From Acidobacteriota bacterium (GTDB lineage: Bacteria > Acidobacteriota > UBA6911 > RPQK01 > DATIPO01), in the NCBI GenBank assembly GCA_035471785.1, contig DATIPQ010000114.1, forward strand, positions 1 through 52,019: a DNA stretch of 52,019 nt. The letters run 5' to 3'. Shown here piece by piece: positions 42,642-52,016 of the stretch. The notes under the pieces were generated by a model. The model worked only from the letters and a program-made list of their open reading frames with translations. It did no database searches and had not been told where the DNA came from. How positions within the stretch are numbered: position 1 is the stretch's first letter; the number at the start of each line of letters is the position of its first letter. The translations under genes were made by a program, and so were the position numbers.

Positions 42642-43061
42642 ATGCCTGAGATCGCCTATCTGGACACCTCTTTGCTCTGTGCCCTGGCCTTTGCCGAAGA
42701 ATCTTCCGGCACCCTGAAACGGCTGTTGACGAACTATGACGGGGTGGTCTCCTCAAACCTTCTGGAAGCTGAATTTAGAGCGGCTTTGGAGCGGGAGAAG
42801 GGATCGAGCGTCGAGGCTGATCGCTGGTTGGGGCTGGTCGAATGGATTCTGCCACCGCATCCGCTGAGCCAGAAAATCGCGCTCATTCTTGAAGTCGGCT
42901 ACTCCAAGGGATCCGACCTTTGGCACCTGGCCTGCGCACTGGACGCCTTCCCCAAGCCCGAAGAGGTAACTTTCGCCACCCTGGACCGCCGCCAATGGCA
43001 GGTGGCCAAAGAACTGGGCTTTCAAATGCTGCCCCAGGCCTTGGAGGCTCTGCCCGAATGA
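42642..43061 (+). CDS. vapC: VapC-type PIN-domain toxin
   Basis: A 139-residue PIN-domain ribonuclease. Acidic residues are in IAYLDTSLLCALAF (Asp8), SSNLLEAEFRAAL (Glu near 42), GSDLWHLACALDAF (Asp near 90) and FATLDRRQWQVAKELGF (Asp near 112). The ATG at 42642 has GGAGGA eleven bases upstream and lies one base after the antitoxin stop. All motifs are present, so the toxin is probably active. A second, unrelated VapC with a different antitoxin type is at 3250. Confidence 0.9.
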   Translation: MPEIAYLDTSLLCALAFAEESSGTLKRLLTNYDGVVSSNLLEAEFRAALEREKGSSVEADRWLGLVEWILPPHPLSQKIALILEVGYSKGSDLWHLACALDAFPKPEEVTFATLDRRQWQVAKELGFQMLPQALEALPE

Positions 43062-43064
43062 CGA

Positions 43065-43108
43065 AGCCGATCCCGGGCTGGCCTAACGGGGATCGGCTCG
43101 CGTTTCCC
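43065..43108 (+). terminator. hairpin after the toxin gene
   Basis: A perfect ten-base stem (AGCCGATCCC at 43065-43074, GGGATCGGCT at 43089-43098) begins three bases after the toxin stop and is followed by CGCGTTTCCCC. The T-run is short, so it may be a weak terminator or an mRNA-stabilising hairpin. Confidence 0.55.
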
Positions 43109-43282
43109 CTTCACCTGTGACCCCCTGAGACTCGACAGCGGCTGGTGACAGAGAGAAGAGGGAGAAGCGCGATTCGAAATGAGCCAAGTATCACAAAGAC
43201 GATATTGACCATTAAACCGTGCTTTGATAGCATTCACGCTGCGAGTTTCACTTCTACCGAAAGTCTTTGGAGGGACGGGGCC

Positions 43283-46200
43283 ATGGGTGTGTTGGGGAAG
43301 GCGAATCGGTGTCTCTACGCCGCATTAATCGGGCTTTTGGCCGCATCGGCGGCCATGGGCCAGGATGTCCCGGATCCCGCCTTGCGGGCGGGAGCGAACA
43401 TCAACATGGCCGGAGGGCCGGTCAGCGTCCAAACGGATGACGGCACCCCCACCGGGAACTTGGCGGGGTTGATCGAAGGAGACCCCTTCTTTACCAAGCA
43501 GAACGAGCTTTCCTTCGCCGTTTCCAGCCGCAACGGCCGCCACATCTTGGCGGGAGCCAACGACTACCGGGCCGTCAAGATCCCGTTGCTCGAGACCCCG
43601 CCCGCTTTGGGCTCGGCCTCTTCGGGAGATGTCTGGGGCGGAGTTTTCGTCTCGCTGGACCAGGGCCGGCACTGGCGCAGCACCCTGCTGCCCTGCTATC
43701 CTCAGGACACTCGTCCTCAATGCCAGGACTCGCCTCTGTTCGGATTTCAAGCCGTAGCCGATCCACAGGTGCGGGCCGGAAGCCACGGCCTGTTCTATTA
43801 CTGCGGAATCGTCTTCAACCGGGGGAACAACGCCGTCGGGGCGGTCTTCTGCAGCCGCTTCATGGACTTGAACAATGTGGAGGGAGTCGACTTTCCCCTG
43901 GCTCTGCCCAGTCCGCCCGACCCCTCCCAGCCTTTCGCCAGCCCCATTCAGCACATCGACGACAACATCATCCAGTCGGGGACGGCCGGGCAGTTCCTGG
44001 ACAAGATCTCAGCCGCCGTCGACATCGTCCGAAGCGGCGCCCAGTCGGCCGACATCTCGGTTCCCCTGAACTGCGACCCGACCGACAATCCCGCCTGCCT
44101 GGCAGCCGACGGCGAGGACGGCTCGATGGACGGCTTCATCACCCAGACCATTCCCTGTGGCACCGTCTACGTAGCCTATGCCGATTTCACGGGAGGCACC
44201 AAGAATCCCAACAGCAAGCTGCTGGTCTCGCGCAGCCTCGACTGCGGCCAGAGTTGGGAGAACGCCACCGTCGTCAATCAAACTCAAGGCGTGAGCCAAG
44301 GTGCGGTTGTCAAAGTGGCGCCTGACGGCAGGGTTTCTGTGGCCTGGCGCCAGTTCGGACTGGACGGCGAGCTGAATTCGATTTGGATCGCCCGACAGGA
44401 GGCCGGCGAGTCGAACAAGCTCAAGTTCGATCCAGCCGTCAAGGTGGCCGACCTGGAAGCCTTTGAAGGCAGCCAGCCTTTCGATCTTCCCACCCGCGCC
44501 GCCGACATGACCGACAGCAGCGGCAGTCCGGTGGAGGACCCTTATGTCGGCTTCCGCACCAACACCTATCCCACGCTGGCCATCGACGCCCAAGGACGCC
44601 ACTACCTGGCCTGGTCTCAGAAGGGCTGGGGAGCCGACGTGGACGGAGACGGGGCCATCAGCGACGGCGCCCGCATCGTCATCACCACCAGCCTCGACAC
44701 CATCAACTGGACCGCTCCCGCGCCGGTCGATCCTCAGGTTCCGGCCTCGGGGGCGGGCGCGGCGGGAGCCGCCAGCGCCGATCTGGCCCTGCCCCGAGGC
44801 CACCAGATCATGCCTCATCTGACGGCCATGGAAGGCAGGGTGGCCATGGTCTTCTACGATTTTCGCGAGGACGTCTTTCCCGATATCCTGCGCAGGCTGA
44901 GGTCGAGCCAGTGTGACGACCCGGACGAAGACCTCAACGGCGACGGCCGCAGCGACTTCGTCGACTGCTGCATCAGCGAGGTGGGCAACGCCGAGGGCGC
45001 CAATGCCGAGATCACCGCCGCCGACTGCGAAAGGCTGGACGATCCCGAGTTCCTGGAATCGCTGATCCCTGTCGATCCGACCCATTTCGCGCCCTTGCCG
45101 GTGCGTCATACCGTCGACGTCTATGTGGCCGAGGCCCTGCCCCACGAAAGCCCGGTTTTTGCCCTGACCAAGGCCTCCAAATACGCCAGAGCCATCGTTC
45201 CCAAGCGCGATGCGCAGGGCAATCTGCTGCCCGATGAGTACGACCTGGTGCAACTGCGCTATCCCGCCGCCAACTATCCTCTCTACGGCGGCGACAAGGC
45301 CTTTATGGGCGACTATATCGAGATCAACGGCGCCGACATCCTGGCTGGGCCCAATGGCGGCTGGATGCAAAATCTGGCTCGGCCGTCCTGCAAGAGCGGT
45401 GTCGACTGCGTTCCCTCGCCCACCGCCCACGTGGCATTCGCGGACAGCCGCGACGTGGTCCCTCCCCAGCCTGAAACGGTGCTCGATTCCGAGGGCCGGG
45501 AAGTGCTGCAACAGGACTGGGCCAGCGAGTACCTGGGCATTCCGGGACGAGCCCGCATGCTCGATCAGAATCCCTACACGGCTCGCTTGAGCGGCGGGGT
45601 GGCCTTGGGGTCGCCGGGTAATTTCAAACCCCTCTTCCTCGATGCTGAGCAGTCCCGCGCCTTCGCCCTCATCCTGGAAAACACCCTCAACGAGGGAACT
45701 CTCACGGGCTCTTCATGGACCCGGGGATCGCGCTTCTACCGGTTGTCTTTTCAGGCCCCGGCCGGGATCGAGGTTTCCTTCACGCCCGATTTCTCTTCTC
45801 CCACGATGGACGTCGAGGCGGAGAGCCTGACATCCATCGGCGTCACTCTTTTCGCCAGGAAGGGCATCTCAAACGACCTCAGACCTAGAATCACCGTCTT
45901 CGCCAACGAGATCGAGGCCATCGGCGCGCCCGGCTTCAAGAGCGGAGGCCTGCAGGCCTCGACCGTGATCAATCCTGATCGTTCCAATCCGCTGCCGGTC
46001 AACGTCGACCTGGTGGACGGGGCCAGCGATATTTTGAGCGAAGAAATCCACACGCCGCAGTTCATCCCCTTCGACTGCCGCGAGTTCCTCGATCTGACCG
46101 GACCCGACGGCCTGCCCGACAACAAGGTCGACGATCCCTCGTTGCTGCTGATTTTCCCGGCCTGCACCCCGCAATTGGGGCCGGATGGAGTAGTAACCGA

Positions 46201-48604
46201 CTGGCCTCAAGTCATCGCCCTGGCCACCTACTGGCCGGAATTAACGGATCCCGGCAAGCCCTTCGCCCTCAACGCCTCGCTCTTCAACGCTTCGTTGTTC
46301 AATGCCTCGCTCTTCAATCCGGCCATCTACAGCGCCTCTCTGTTCAACCCCGCGCTGTTGGATCAGAGCGTCTACAACTGGGCTAATGCTTCGCTTTTCA
46401 ACGCCTCGCTGTTTAATGCTTCGCTCTTCAATGCTTCGCTCTTCAACGCCTCCCTGTTCAACGCTTCGCTCTTCAATCCGGCCATCGCCGACTCGATCCG
46501 CAACGCCTCTTTGTTCAACGCCTCGCTCTTTAACGCCTCCCTGTTCAACGCTTCGCTCTTCAACGCCTCCCTCTTCAATGCTTCGCTGTTCAATGCCTCT
46601 CTCTTCAACGCCTCGCTCTTTAACGCCTCGCTTCTCAATGCGTCGCTCTTCAACGCCTCTCTCTTCAACGCCTCGCTTTTCAACAACCCCGTCAACGGGC
46701 CGGTCGACGGACAGCAGGGCGTAGTGGGAGGGATTTTCCCCTCCGAGCAGATCTACAATTCGGCCATTTTCGCCAGTCCGCTCAAAGATGGAACCAAGAT
46801 CGTCGATCTGACCTGGCAGATCGACACGCTGGCCAACACCAGCTCGGGGTACTTCTTCTTTCCCCTTTTCCAGCGCCTTCCTGACAACGCCCAGTTGATC
46901 ATCCGGCGAGTCAGCCAAAGCCAGACGGTGGCGCTGGATCCGGATTGCCTGGCTACTTCGCCCACTCCCCAGGACTGCCCGCTCAAGGCCTTCCCGATTT
47001 TCGACCAGGAGATCCTGGCCAACATCATCGGACTGCCTGATTTCAGGGACCTGGACCCCAGCGTCCTCAACCAGATTCTGCTCCAGTCGACTTTCACGGC
47101 GCCACCGGGCGGGCGGATTTTCGCCACCTTGAGGGCCACTTGCGTCCCCGACGGCAGCGATCCGCTGATCTGCCGGGACGGCTACGATCCCTCAAAAGTG
47201 ATCGGAGTTGTGGTGCCCCAAGCCGAAGAAGACGGTCTGTCCGGCACCTGGACGGTGCTGGAATCGGGAGGGACGGTCTCGGCGGCTTTCGATGAGCAGG
47301 TGAGCTTCACGGCCAAAGTGGGCTCCTACAACGGTTCGCTTCCGGCGGGGAGCGTCGACTTCTTGGTCAACGGCATTCTGATCGGGTCGGGTCCTCTGAC
47401 GGACGTGGGTGGTCAGGCCAAGGCCCAGATCAGCTTCACGCCCGGCGATCTCGGCCTCAATGCCGCCGGCTCTCCCTATTCGGTGCAGGCCAAGTACGTG
47501 CCCGACCAGGGATTCCGCTGCGGACTGGGCGACGCGGGTGGCGAAAGCGGCTGCTTCTCCCAAGTCGTGGAACTCATCGTCACCCCGGTGGACATCAGCG
47601 GGGACGAAATCGAGGTGGGGGTCTTGCTGGATGTCGGCACCTGTGACACGGGGGCCTTCAGCGACGGCGTGATCCGGGCCACCTTCGACGGCGATCCCAT
47701 CGAGGTCTGCGTGCGCAGCGCCCTTGACGAGCAAGGCCAGCCGGTGCTGCCGCCTTCCGTAACCTTCCAGCTCGCCTACCGCGACTCAGACGGCAACGAC
47801 CTGCCCGGAGCGCCTACCGATGCCGGGACTTACACCGTCGTCATCACCGTCGAAGACCGCCTGGGCAATTACACCGGGCAGCTCGAATTCACCCTGATCA
47901 TCGACAAAGCCGCCCTGACGCTTATTTTCGAGGACCAGAGCCTGACCTATCCCGAGCCGTTGGCGGCGGTCCTCAACGCACAGGTCTTGCCCCCTGACGG
48001 CGGAGCGGTGGTGCGCTACTTCCTCGATTCCGCCGAGGGGCAAGAAGTCTTCCCAGAAACCGTCCTAGACCCCAGTCCGACACCCTACGTCATCGTGGCC
48101 GCGGCCTCGGAGACCGACAACTACCTCTCGGCCCAGGCCAGCGCGCTGATCACGGTCAGCTTCGTCGAATTCGCCGGTTTCGCTCCTCCGGTAGGTCCGG
48201 CCGGCGACTTCAATGATCCGGACTCGGTACCCTTTGTCGGCTCTTTTGCCGTCAGCAAGACGCTGACCTTGAAGTGGCAGCTTTCACAAGACGGGACCGA
48301 GGTTAATGACCTCGATTTGATTCACTCGATTACGATCTCGGAGGCCAGCCCCCGCGTCGATGGGAGCTGTTCGTTTGACGCGAACCAGACGATTCCGCTA
48401 TACCCGAGTTGCGCCTCTACGGAGGTTTGCGCTGGCGGCACCGACCTGCGGTCATCCAGCCAATACGTCTTCAACTGGAAGCTGTCGTCCAGCGAAAGCG
48501 GGACCTCGGTGCCGACCGGATGCCGCACCCTGGTCGTCAATCTCGGAAGCGCCGCCGATGGCAAGGTTTTCGCAAGCAAGGCCGTTATTCTAGAGATCCG
48601 CTGA
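43283..48604 (+). CDS. 1,773-residue secreted protein with Asp-box, pentapeptide and Ig-like domains
   Basis: Residues 1-27 are a signal peptide (LYAALIGLLAASAAMGQ). The first ~950 residues hold sialidase-like beta-propeller strands with Asp-box-like motifs (SLDQGRHW near 118, SRSLDCGQSW near 320) and an EF-hand-like DEDLNGDGRSDFVD. A tract of 22 tandem pentapeptides of the type Ala-Ser-Leu-Phe-Asn (about 997-1134) follows, probably forming a right-handed quadrilateral beta helix. After it come Ig-like repeats (GSVDFLVNGILIGSGPL) and an MBG-like domain with IDKAALTLIFEDQSLTY. The protein ends in a PxKF-like domain (TLTLKWQL to CRTLVVNLG). ATG at 43283 has GGAGG about nine bases upstream; an in-frame GTG at 43145 would bury the signal peptide. 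I cannot assign an activity. Confidence 0.87.
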   Translation: MGVLGKANRCLYAALIGLLAASAAMGQDVPDPALRAGANINMAGGPVSVQTDDGTPTGNLAGLIEGDPFFTKQNELSFAVSSRNGRHILAGANDYRAVKIPLLETPPALGSASSGDVWGGVFVSLDQGRHWRSTLLPCYPQDTRPQCQDSPLFGFQAVADPQVRAGSHGLFYYCGIVFNRGNNAVGAVFCSRFMDLNNVEGVDFPLALPSPPDPSQPFASPIQHIDDNIIQSGTAGQFLDKISAAVDIVRSGAQSADISVPLNCDPTDNPACLAADGEDGSMDGFITQTIPCGTVYVAYADFTGGTKNPNSKLLVSRSLDCGQSWENATVVNQTQGVSQGAVVKVAPDGRVSVAWRQFGLDGELNSIWIARQEAGESNKLKFDPAVKVADLEAFEGSQPFDLPTRAADMTDSSGSPVEDPYVGFRTNTYPTLAIDAQGRHYLAWSQKGWGADVDGDGAISDGARIVITTSLDTINWTAPAPVDPQVPASGAGAAGAASADLALPRGHQIMPHLTAMEGRVAMVFYDFREDVFPDILRRLRSSQCDDPDEDLNGDGRSDFVDCCISEVGNAEGANAEITAADCERLDDPEFLESLIPVDPTHFAPLPVRHTVDVYVAEALPHESPVFALTKASKYARAIVPKRDAQGNLLPDEYDLVQLRYPAANYPLYGGDKAFMGDYIEINGADILAGPNGGWMQNLARPSCKSGVDCVPSPTAHVAFADSRDVVPPQPETVLDSEGREVLQQDWASEYLGIPGRARMLDQNPYTARLSGGVALGSPGNFKPLFLDAEQSRAFALILENTLNEGTLTGSSWTRGSRFYRLSFQAPAGIEVSFTPDFSSPTMDVEAESLTSIGVTLFARKGISNDLRPRITVFANEIEAIGAPGFKSGGLQASTVINPDRSNPLPVNVDLVDGASDILSEEIHTPQFIPFDCREFLDLTGPDGLPDNKVDDPSLLLIFPACTPQLGPDGVVTDWPQVIALATYWPELTDPGKPFALNASLFNASLFNASLFNPAIYSASLFNPALLDQSVYNWANASLFNASLFNASLFNASLFNASLFNASLFNPAIADSIRNASLFNASLFNASLFNASLFNASLFNASLFNASLFNASLFNASLLNASLFNASLFNASLFNNPVNGPVDGQQGVVGGIFPSEQIYNSAIFASPLKDGTKIVDLTWQIDTLANTSSGYFFFPLFQRLPDNAQLIIRRVSQSQTVALDPDCLATSPTPQDCPLKAFPIFDQEILANIIGLPDFRDLDPSVLNQILLQSTFTAPPGGRIFATLRATCVPDGSDPLICRDGYDPSKVIGVVVPQAEEDGLSGTWTVLESGGTVSAAFDEQVSFTAKVGSYNGSLPAGSVDFLVNGILIGSGPLTDVGGQAKAQISFTPGDLGLNAAGSPYSVQAKYVPDQGFRCGLGDAGGESGCFSQVVELIVTPVDISGDEIEVGVLLDVGTCDTGAFSDGVIRATFDGDPIEVCVRSALDEQGQPVLPPSVTFQLAYRDSDGNDLPGAPTDAGTYTVVITVEDRLGNYTGQLEFTLIIDKAALTLIFEDQSLTYPEPLAAVLNAQVLPPDGGAVVRYFLDSAEGQEVFPETVLDPSPTPYVIVAAASETDNYLSAQASALITVSFVEFAGFAPPVGPAGDFNDPDSVPFVGSFAVSKTLTLKWQLSQDGTEVNDLDLIHSITISEASPRVDGSCSFDANQTIPLYPSCASTEVCAGGTDLRSSSQYVFNWKLSSSESGTSVPTGCRTLVVNLGSAADGKVFASKAVILEIR
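46271..46686 (+). repeat. 15-base tandem repeat encoding 22 ASLFN-type pentapeptides
   Basis: The tract encodes 21 ASLFN and one ASLLN unit in blocks of 3, 1, 6 and 12, separated by short spacers (PAIYS, PALLDQSVYNWAN, PAIADSIRN). Codons vary between units: Ala GCC, GCT or GCG; Ser TCG, TCC, TCT or TTC-adjacent forms; Leu CTC, CTG, CTT or TTG; Asn AAC or AAT. Adjacent units are rarely identical. This is an old repeat kept by selection on the protein. Confidence 0.95.
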
Positions 48605-48629
48605 TCCACGGCGGCCGAGGGTGAAGGTT

Positions 48630-51600
48630 ATGCCTCGAGAAAGCGCCTTTATCAGCCATTCCAGCGAGGACTCGGAGGCCGCTTTGCAGGTCGAGGCCAC
48701 CCTGCGCGAGCTGGGATTGCAGACGGTTCGCGATCAAGAACTGGATCCGCGGGAAGCGGCTCCCAAAGCCATCGGAAAGGCCATTTCCTCACACGACTTG
48801 ATGGTAGTGGTCTGGTCGCAGCACGCGGCCAAGTCCAAGCAGGTCGAGTTCGAGTGGAATGCAGCCATAGCCCTCAACAAGACCATTATTCCCTGCTTGC
48901 TCGACCAGACGCCGCTTAAACCCTCGTTGGTCAGTTTTCCAGGAGTCTCCTTCAAAGAGTGGAGCGATTCGGTTTCCCAGATACTGGCGGCGCCCCACGG
49001 GCCCAGCGGCGGAGAAGAACAGCGGTCAAAGGTCCTGGAGCGACTCGACACGATCCCTCCCTCCGACCAGGAGGCGATGTTCAACGCGGGCACCCTGCTG
49101 ATGCAGCAGTCGATTGAGCAACAGCAGGTGGATTCCGGCGCCGATACCATCGTGAACCTGCCCCCCGAACCTGAGAAGAAGGCCCCCGAAGGCACAACCC
49201 GGGCAGGTTCGGACGAGGACCACAGCCAAACCGATCCGTTTGGCGAGGGCATGACTGTGGCCGGGCGCTATCGCATCCGCAAGTTGTTGGGGCAGGGCGG
49301 CATGGGGGCTGTCTATCACGCCTACGACAACGCCCTGCAGCGCGAAGTGGCCCTTAAGGTCATCAAGCCTGAAATCGCCAATCAACCTGAAATGCTGGAG
49401 CGCTTCAAGCGCGAGATCCAGCTCTCGAGCGTGGTCACCCACCGCAACGTCCTGCGCGTCTACGACCTGGGAGAAGCCGAAGGCGTCACCTTCCTGACCA
49501 TGCAGTACGTGGACGGCGAAAACCTGTCGGAGCTGCTCAAGCGCGAGGGCAAGCTGTCGCAGACGGTGCTGGGTGTTTTCCGCCAGATCTGCGAGGGTCT
49601 CAAAGCGGCTCACGAGCAGGGCGTAATCCACCGCGACCTCAAACCCGACAACGTCATGATCGACTCCTCGGGCCAGGTTCTGCTTACCGACTTCGGACTG
49701 GCCAAGTCGATGCAGCAGACGGCCATGACCCAAGCGGGCCAACTGATGGGGACGCCCGACTATATGTCTCCGGAGCAGGTCAAGGGCGAGGAGATCGACG
49801 AGAGATCCGATATCTATTCGCTGGGCGCCATGCTCTACCAAATGGCCGCCGGAAGGGTGCCTTTCAGCGGCCACACGGTCTTTGAGGTGATGATCCAGCG
49901 GACCGTCAAGCCGCCGGCTGCAGTGACCACTTTCAACCCTGACGTGCCGCCCTTTTTGGAAGACGTTATCGCCCGCTGCATGGCGCGAGAGAAGGAGGCC
50001 CGCTACGCCTCCGTCGATGAACTCCTGGCCGATCTTGACCGGGGCATGGAGACCGGAAGGTCCTCTTTCGGAGGCCGCTTCTTCTTGCGCAGGCTAGGGT
50101 CTTTGAAGAAAGCCCTGAGGAGCAAGCGTGTCTGGATCGCGGCGCCCGCCCTGGTCCTGCTGGTGGTGGCGGCGACATTCCTGGTGCTGAACCTGGGAAT
50201 CCTGAACGAGCCTCCGCCGGCAGCTTCTCTTGAGCCCATGAACGTCTTGATCGCCGACTTCGCCAACGAGACGGGCGAACGGGTTTTTCAGGGCACCATC
50301 GAACAGGCTCTCTCCATCGGCCTGGAAGGGTCGGCCTTTCTGGAGTCCTTCCGGCGCGAGCGGGCCCGCGACATTGCAGCCCAATTGAATCCTGACCTGG
50401 ATCGGCTGGATCAGGAGGCCGCCCGTCTGGTGGCGCAGCGCGAGGGCATCGACGTGGTGGTGAGCGGACGCATTGCCCGCTCGGGCGATTCCTACTCGAT
50501 TTCCCTGCAAGCCGTGGACGCCTTCTCAGGCGACGTGCTCGATACGGAGCAGGCCCGCGCCGCCAGCCGCGAAGAGGTGCTTGAGGCGGTTGGGACTGCC
50601 GCTGTGGGACTTCGGCGCGCTCTCGGCGACCGAGCCTCCGAAGCCGAAATGCGGGCCTCGGTCGAGACCTTCACCAGCAACTCGCTGGAGGCCGCCCAAG
50701 CCTATGCCCGGGCCCAGGAAGTGCAGCAGCAGGGCCGCTGGCAGGAGGCAATCAACTACTACAAGTCAGCCGTCGAACTCGATCCCGAGATGGGACGCGC
50801 GTACTCGGGCCTGGCGGTCATGAACTTCAACCTGGGCAACCACGAAGAGGCCGACCGCTACTTCCTGCTGGCCATGTCGCACCTGGACCGGATGACGCCC
50901 CGCGAACGCTACCGGACGCGCGGCAATTACTACATCCTGCACCGCGACTTCGAGAAAGCGGTAGAAGCCTATTCGGCGCTGGTTGAAGAAGTGCCCGGCG
51001 ACCGGGTCGGGCGGGCCAACTTGGCCTACGCAGCCTTCTTCGCCCGCGAGTTCGAGAACGCCTATGAGCAGGGCAAGGCCATGGCCGACGCCAATCCTGG
51101 CAACGTCGTCATGCGTGCCAATTCGGCTTGGTACGCCATGTTTGCGGGCGACTTGGAAACCGCTGAGAGCGAAGCCCTCAAGGCTCTTGAGCTGGACGAT
51201 TCTTTCGAGGCCACCTACGTTTATCTGGCTTTGACCAAGCTGGCTCAAGGAGACGTGGAGGAGGCCCGCCGCACCTGGCTCCGCCTGAGTGAGAGAGGAG
51301 AGCAAGGAGCCTCTACTGCCGCCGCAGGACTGGCCGACCTGGCGGCCTATGAAGGGCGCTTCCGGGACGCCCTCGATATCTTGCAAAACGACCTGGCCCG
51401 CGAGAACCCCGCGCTTCCCGGCCTCAAGCGCATCGCCATGGCTTCGGCCTATATCCAATTGGGAGAAGAGGAACCGGCCTTGCTGTGGGCCGAAAGAGCC
51501 CTAACGAATACTCGCAAGCTGGGAGTCATCTTTCAGGCTGGGCTGGTCTACCTGCGCGCCGGACAATTCGAAAGGGCGGCTGAGCTGGCCGAGCGCCTCA

Positions 51601-52016
51601 GCTCCAGCCTGCAGATCGAGGAGCAAGCCTACGGCAAGCTTCTCGAAGCTGAAGCCCAGCGGCTGCAGGAAAACGTCCAGCAGGCTATCCGCACCCACCG
51701 CGAGGCTCAGCGCCTGGCCGACACCGTCATGGGACGCTTTCTGCTGGGTCTGGCCTACCTGGACGGTGAAGCCTTTCCTTCGGCCTATTCCGAGTTCGAG
51801 GCTTGCCTGAACAGGCGGGGCGAGTTTACGGCGCTGTTCCTGGACGAAACACCCACCTACCGCTACTTCCCTCCGGTTCACTTCTACATGGCCCAAGCCC
51901 AAGAGGGACTGGGAAGCCCGGCCGCCGCGGCCTCCTATCAGAAGTTTGTCGACATCCGCGGCCAGGGATATCCGGATTCCAAGCTTTCTCAAGCCCTTTC
52001 CAAGCTGTCGCCCTGA
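48630..52016 (+). CDS. TIR-Ser/Thr kinase-transmembrane-TPR fusion protein
   Basis: A 1,128-residue protein. Residues 1-125 are a TIR-like domain (ESAFISHSSEDSEAALQVEA; VVVWSQHAAKSKQVEFEWNA). Residues about 210-475 are a complete bacterial protein kinase with GQGGMGAVYHAYD, Lys in VALKVIKP near 242, HRDLKPDNVMI near 334 and DFGLAKS near 354. A helix, WIAAPALVLLVVAATFLVLNL (about 502-522), is followed by a FlgO/adenylate-cyclase-associated-like domain (PMNVLIADFANETGERVFQG), then about ten TPR-like repeats from about 690. The ATG at 48630 has GAGGG ten bases upstream; GTG at 48621 is less likely. It starts 25 bases after the pentapeptide protein, so they are probably cotranscribed. The TIR Glu needed for NAD+ hydrolysis could not be fixed without alignment. 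Confidence 0.92.
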   Translation: MPRESAFISHSSEDSEAALQVEATLRELGLQTVRDQELDPREAAPKAIGKAISSHDLMVVVWSQHAAKSKQVEFEWNAAIALNKTIIPCLLDQTPLKPSLVSFPGVSFKEWSDSVSQILAAPHGPSGGEEQRSKVLERLDTIPPSDQEAMFNAGTLLMQQSIEQQQVDSGADTIVNLPPEPEKKAPEGTTRAGSDEDHSQTDPFGEGMTVAGRYRIRKLLGQGGMGAVYHAYDNALQREVALKVIKPEIANQPEMLERFKREIQLSSVVTHRNVLRVYDLGEAEGVTFLTMQYVDGENLSELLKREGKLSQTVLGVFRQICEGLKAAHEQGVIHRDLKPDNVMIDSSGQVLLTDFGLAKSMQQTAMTQAGQLMGTPDYMSPEQVKGEEIDERSDIYSLGAMLYQMAAGRVPFSGHTVFEVMIQRTVKPPAAVTTFNPDVPPFLEDVIARCMAREKEARYASVDELLADLDRGMETGRSSFGGRFFLRRLGSLKKALRSKRVWIAAPALVLLVVAATFLVLNLGILNEPPPAASLEPMNVLIADFANETGERVFQGTIEQALSIGLEGSAFLESFRRERARDIAAQLNPDLDRLDQEAARLVAQREGIDVVVSGRIARSGDSYSISLQAVDAFSGDVLDTEQARAASREEVLEAVGTAAVGLRRALGDRASEAEMRASVETFTSNSLEAAQAYARAQEVQQQGRWQEAINYYKSAVELDPEMGRAYSGLAVMNFNLGNHEEADRYFLLAMSHLDRMTPRERYRTRGNYYILHRDFEKAVEAYSALVEEVPGDRVGRANLAYAAFFAREFENAYEQGKAMADANPGNVVMRANSAWYAMFAGDLETAESEALKALELDDSFEATYVYLALTKLAQGDVEEARRTWLRLSERGEQGASTAAAGLADLAAYEGRFRDALDILQNDLARENPALPGLKRIAMASAYIQLGEEEPALLWAERALTNTRKLGVIFQAGLVYLRAGQFERAAELAERLSSSLQIEEQAYGKLLEAEAQRLQENVQQAIRTHREAQRLADTVMGRFLLGLAYLDGEAFPSAYSEFEACLNRRGEFTALFLDETPTYRYFPPVHFYMAQAQEGLGSPAAAASYQKFVDIRGQGYPDSKLSQALSKLSP

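Noticed and set aside
46271-46686. Recent slippage expansion of a 15-base microsatellite
   Set aside because: Synonymous codons differ between most adjacent units and spacers interrupt the blocks, so the array is old and under protein-level selection.
48630-52016. A complete anti-phage defence island
   Set aside because: Only one TIR-containing gene is present, with no nuclease, effector partner or other defence genes nearby, so the label is not supported.
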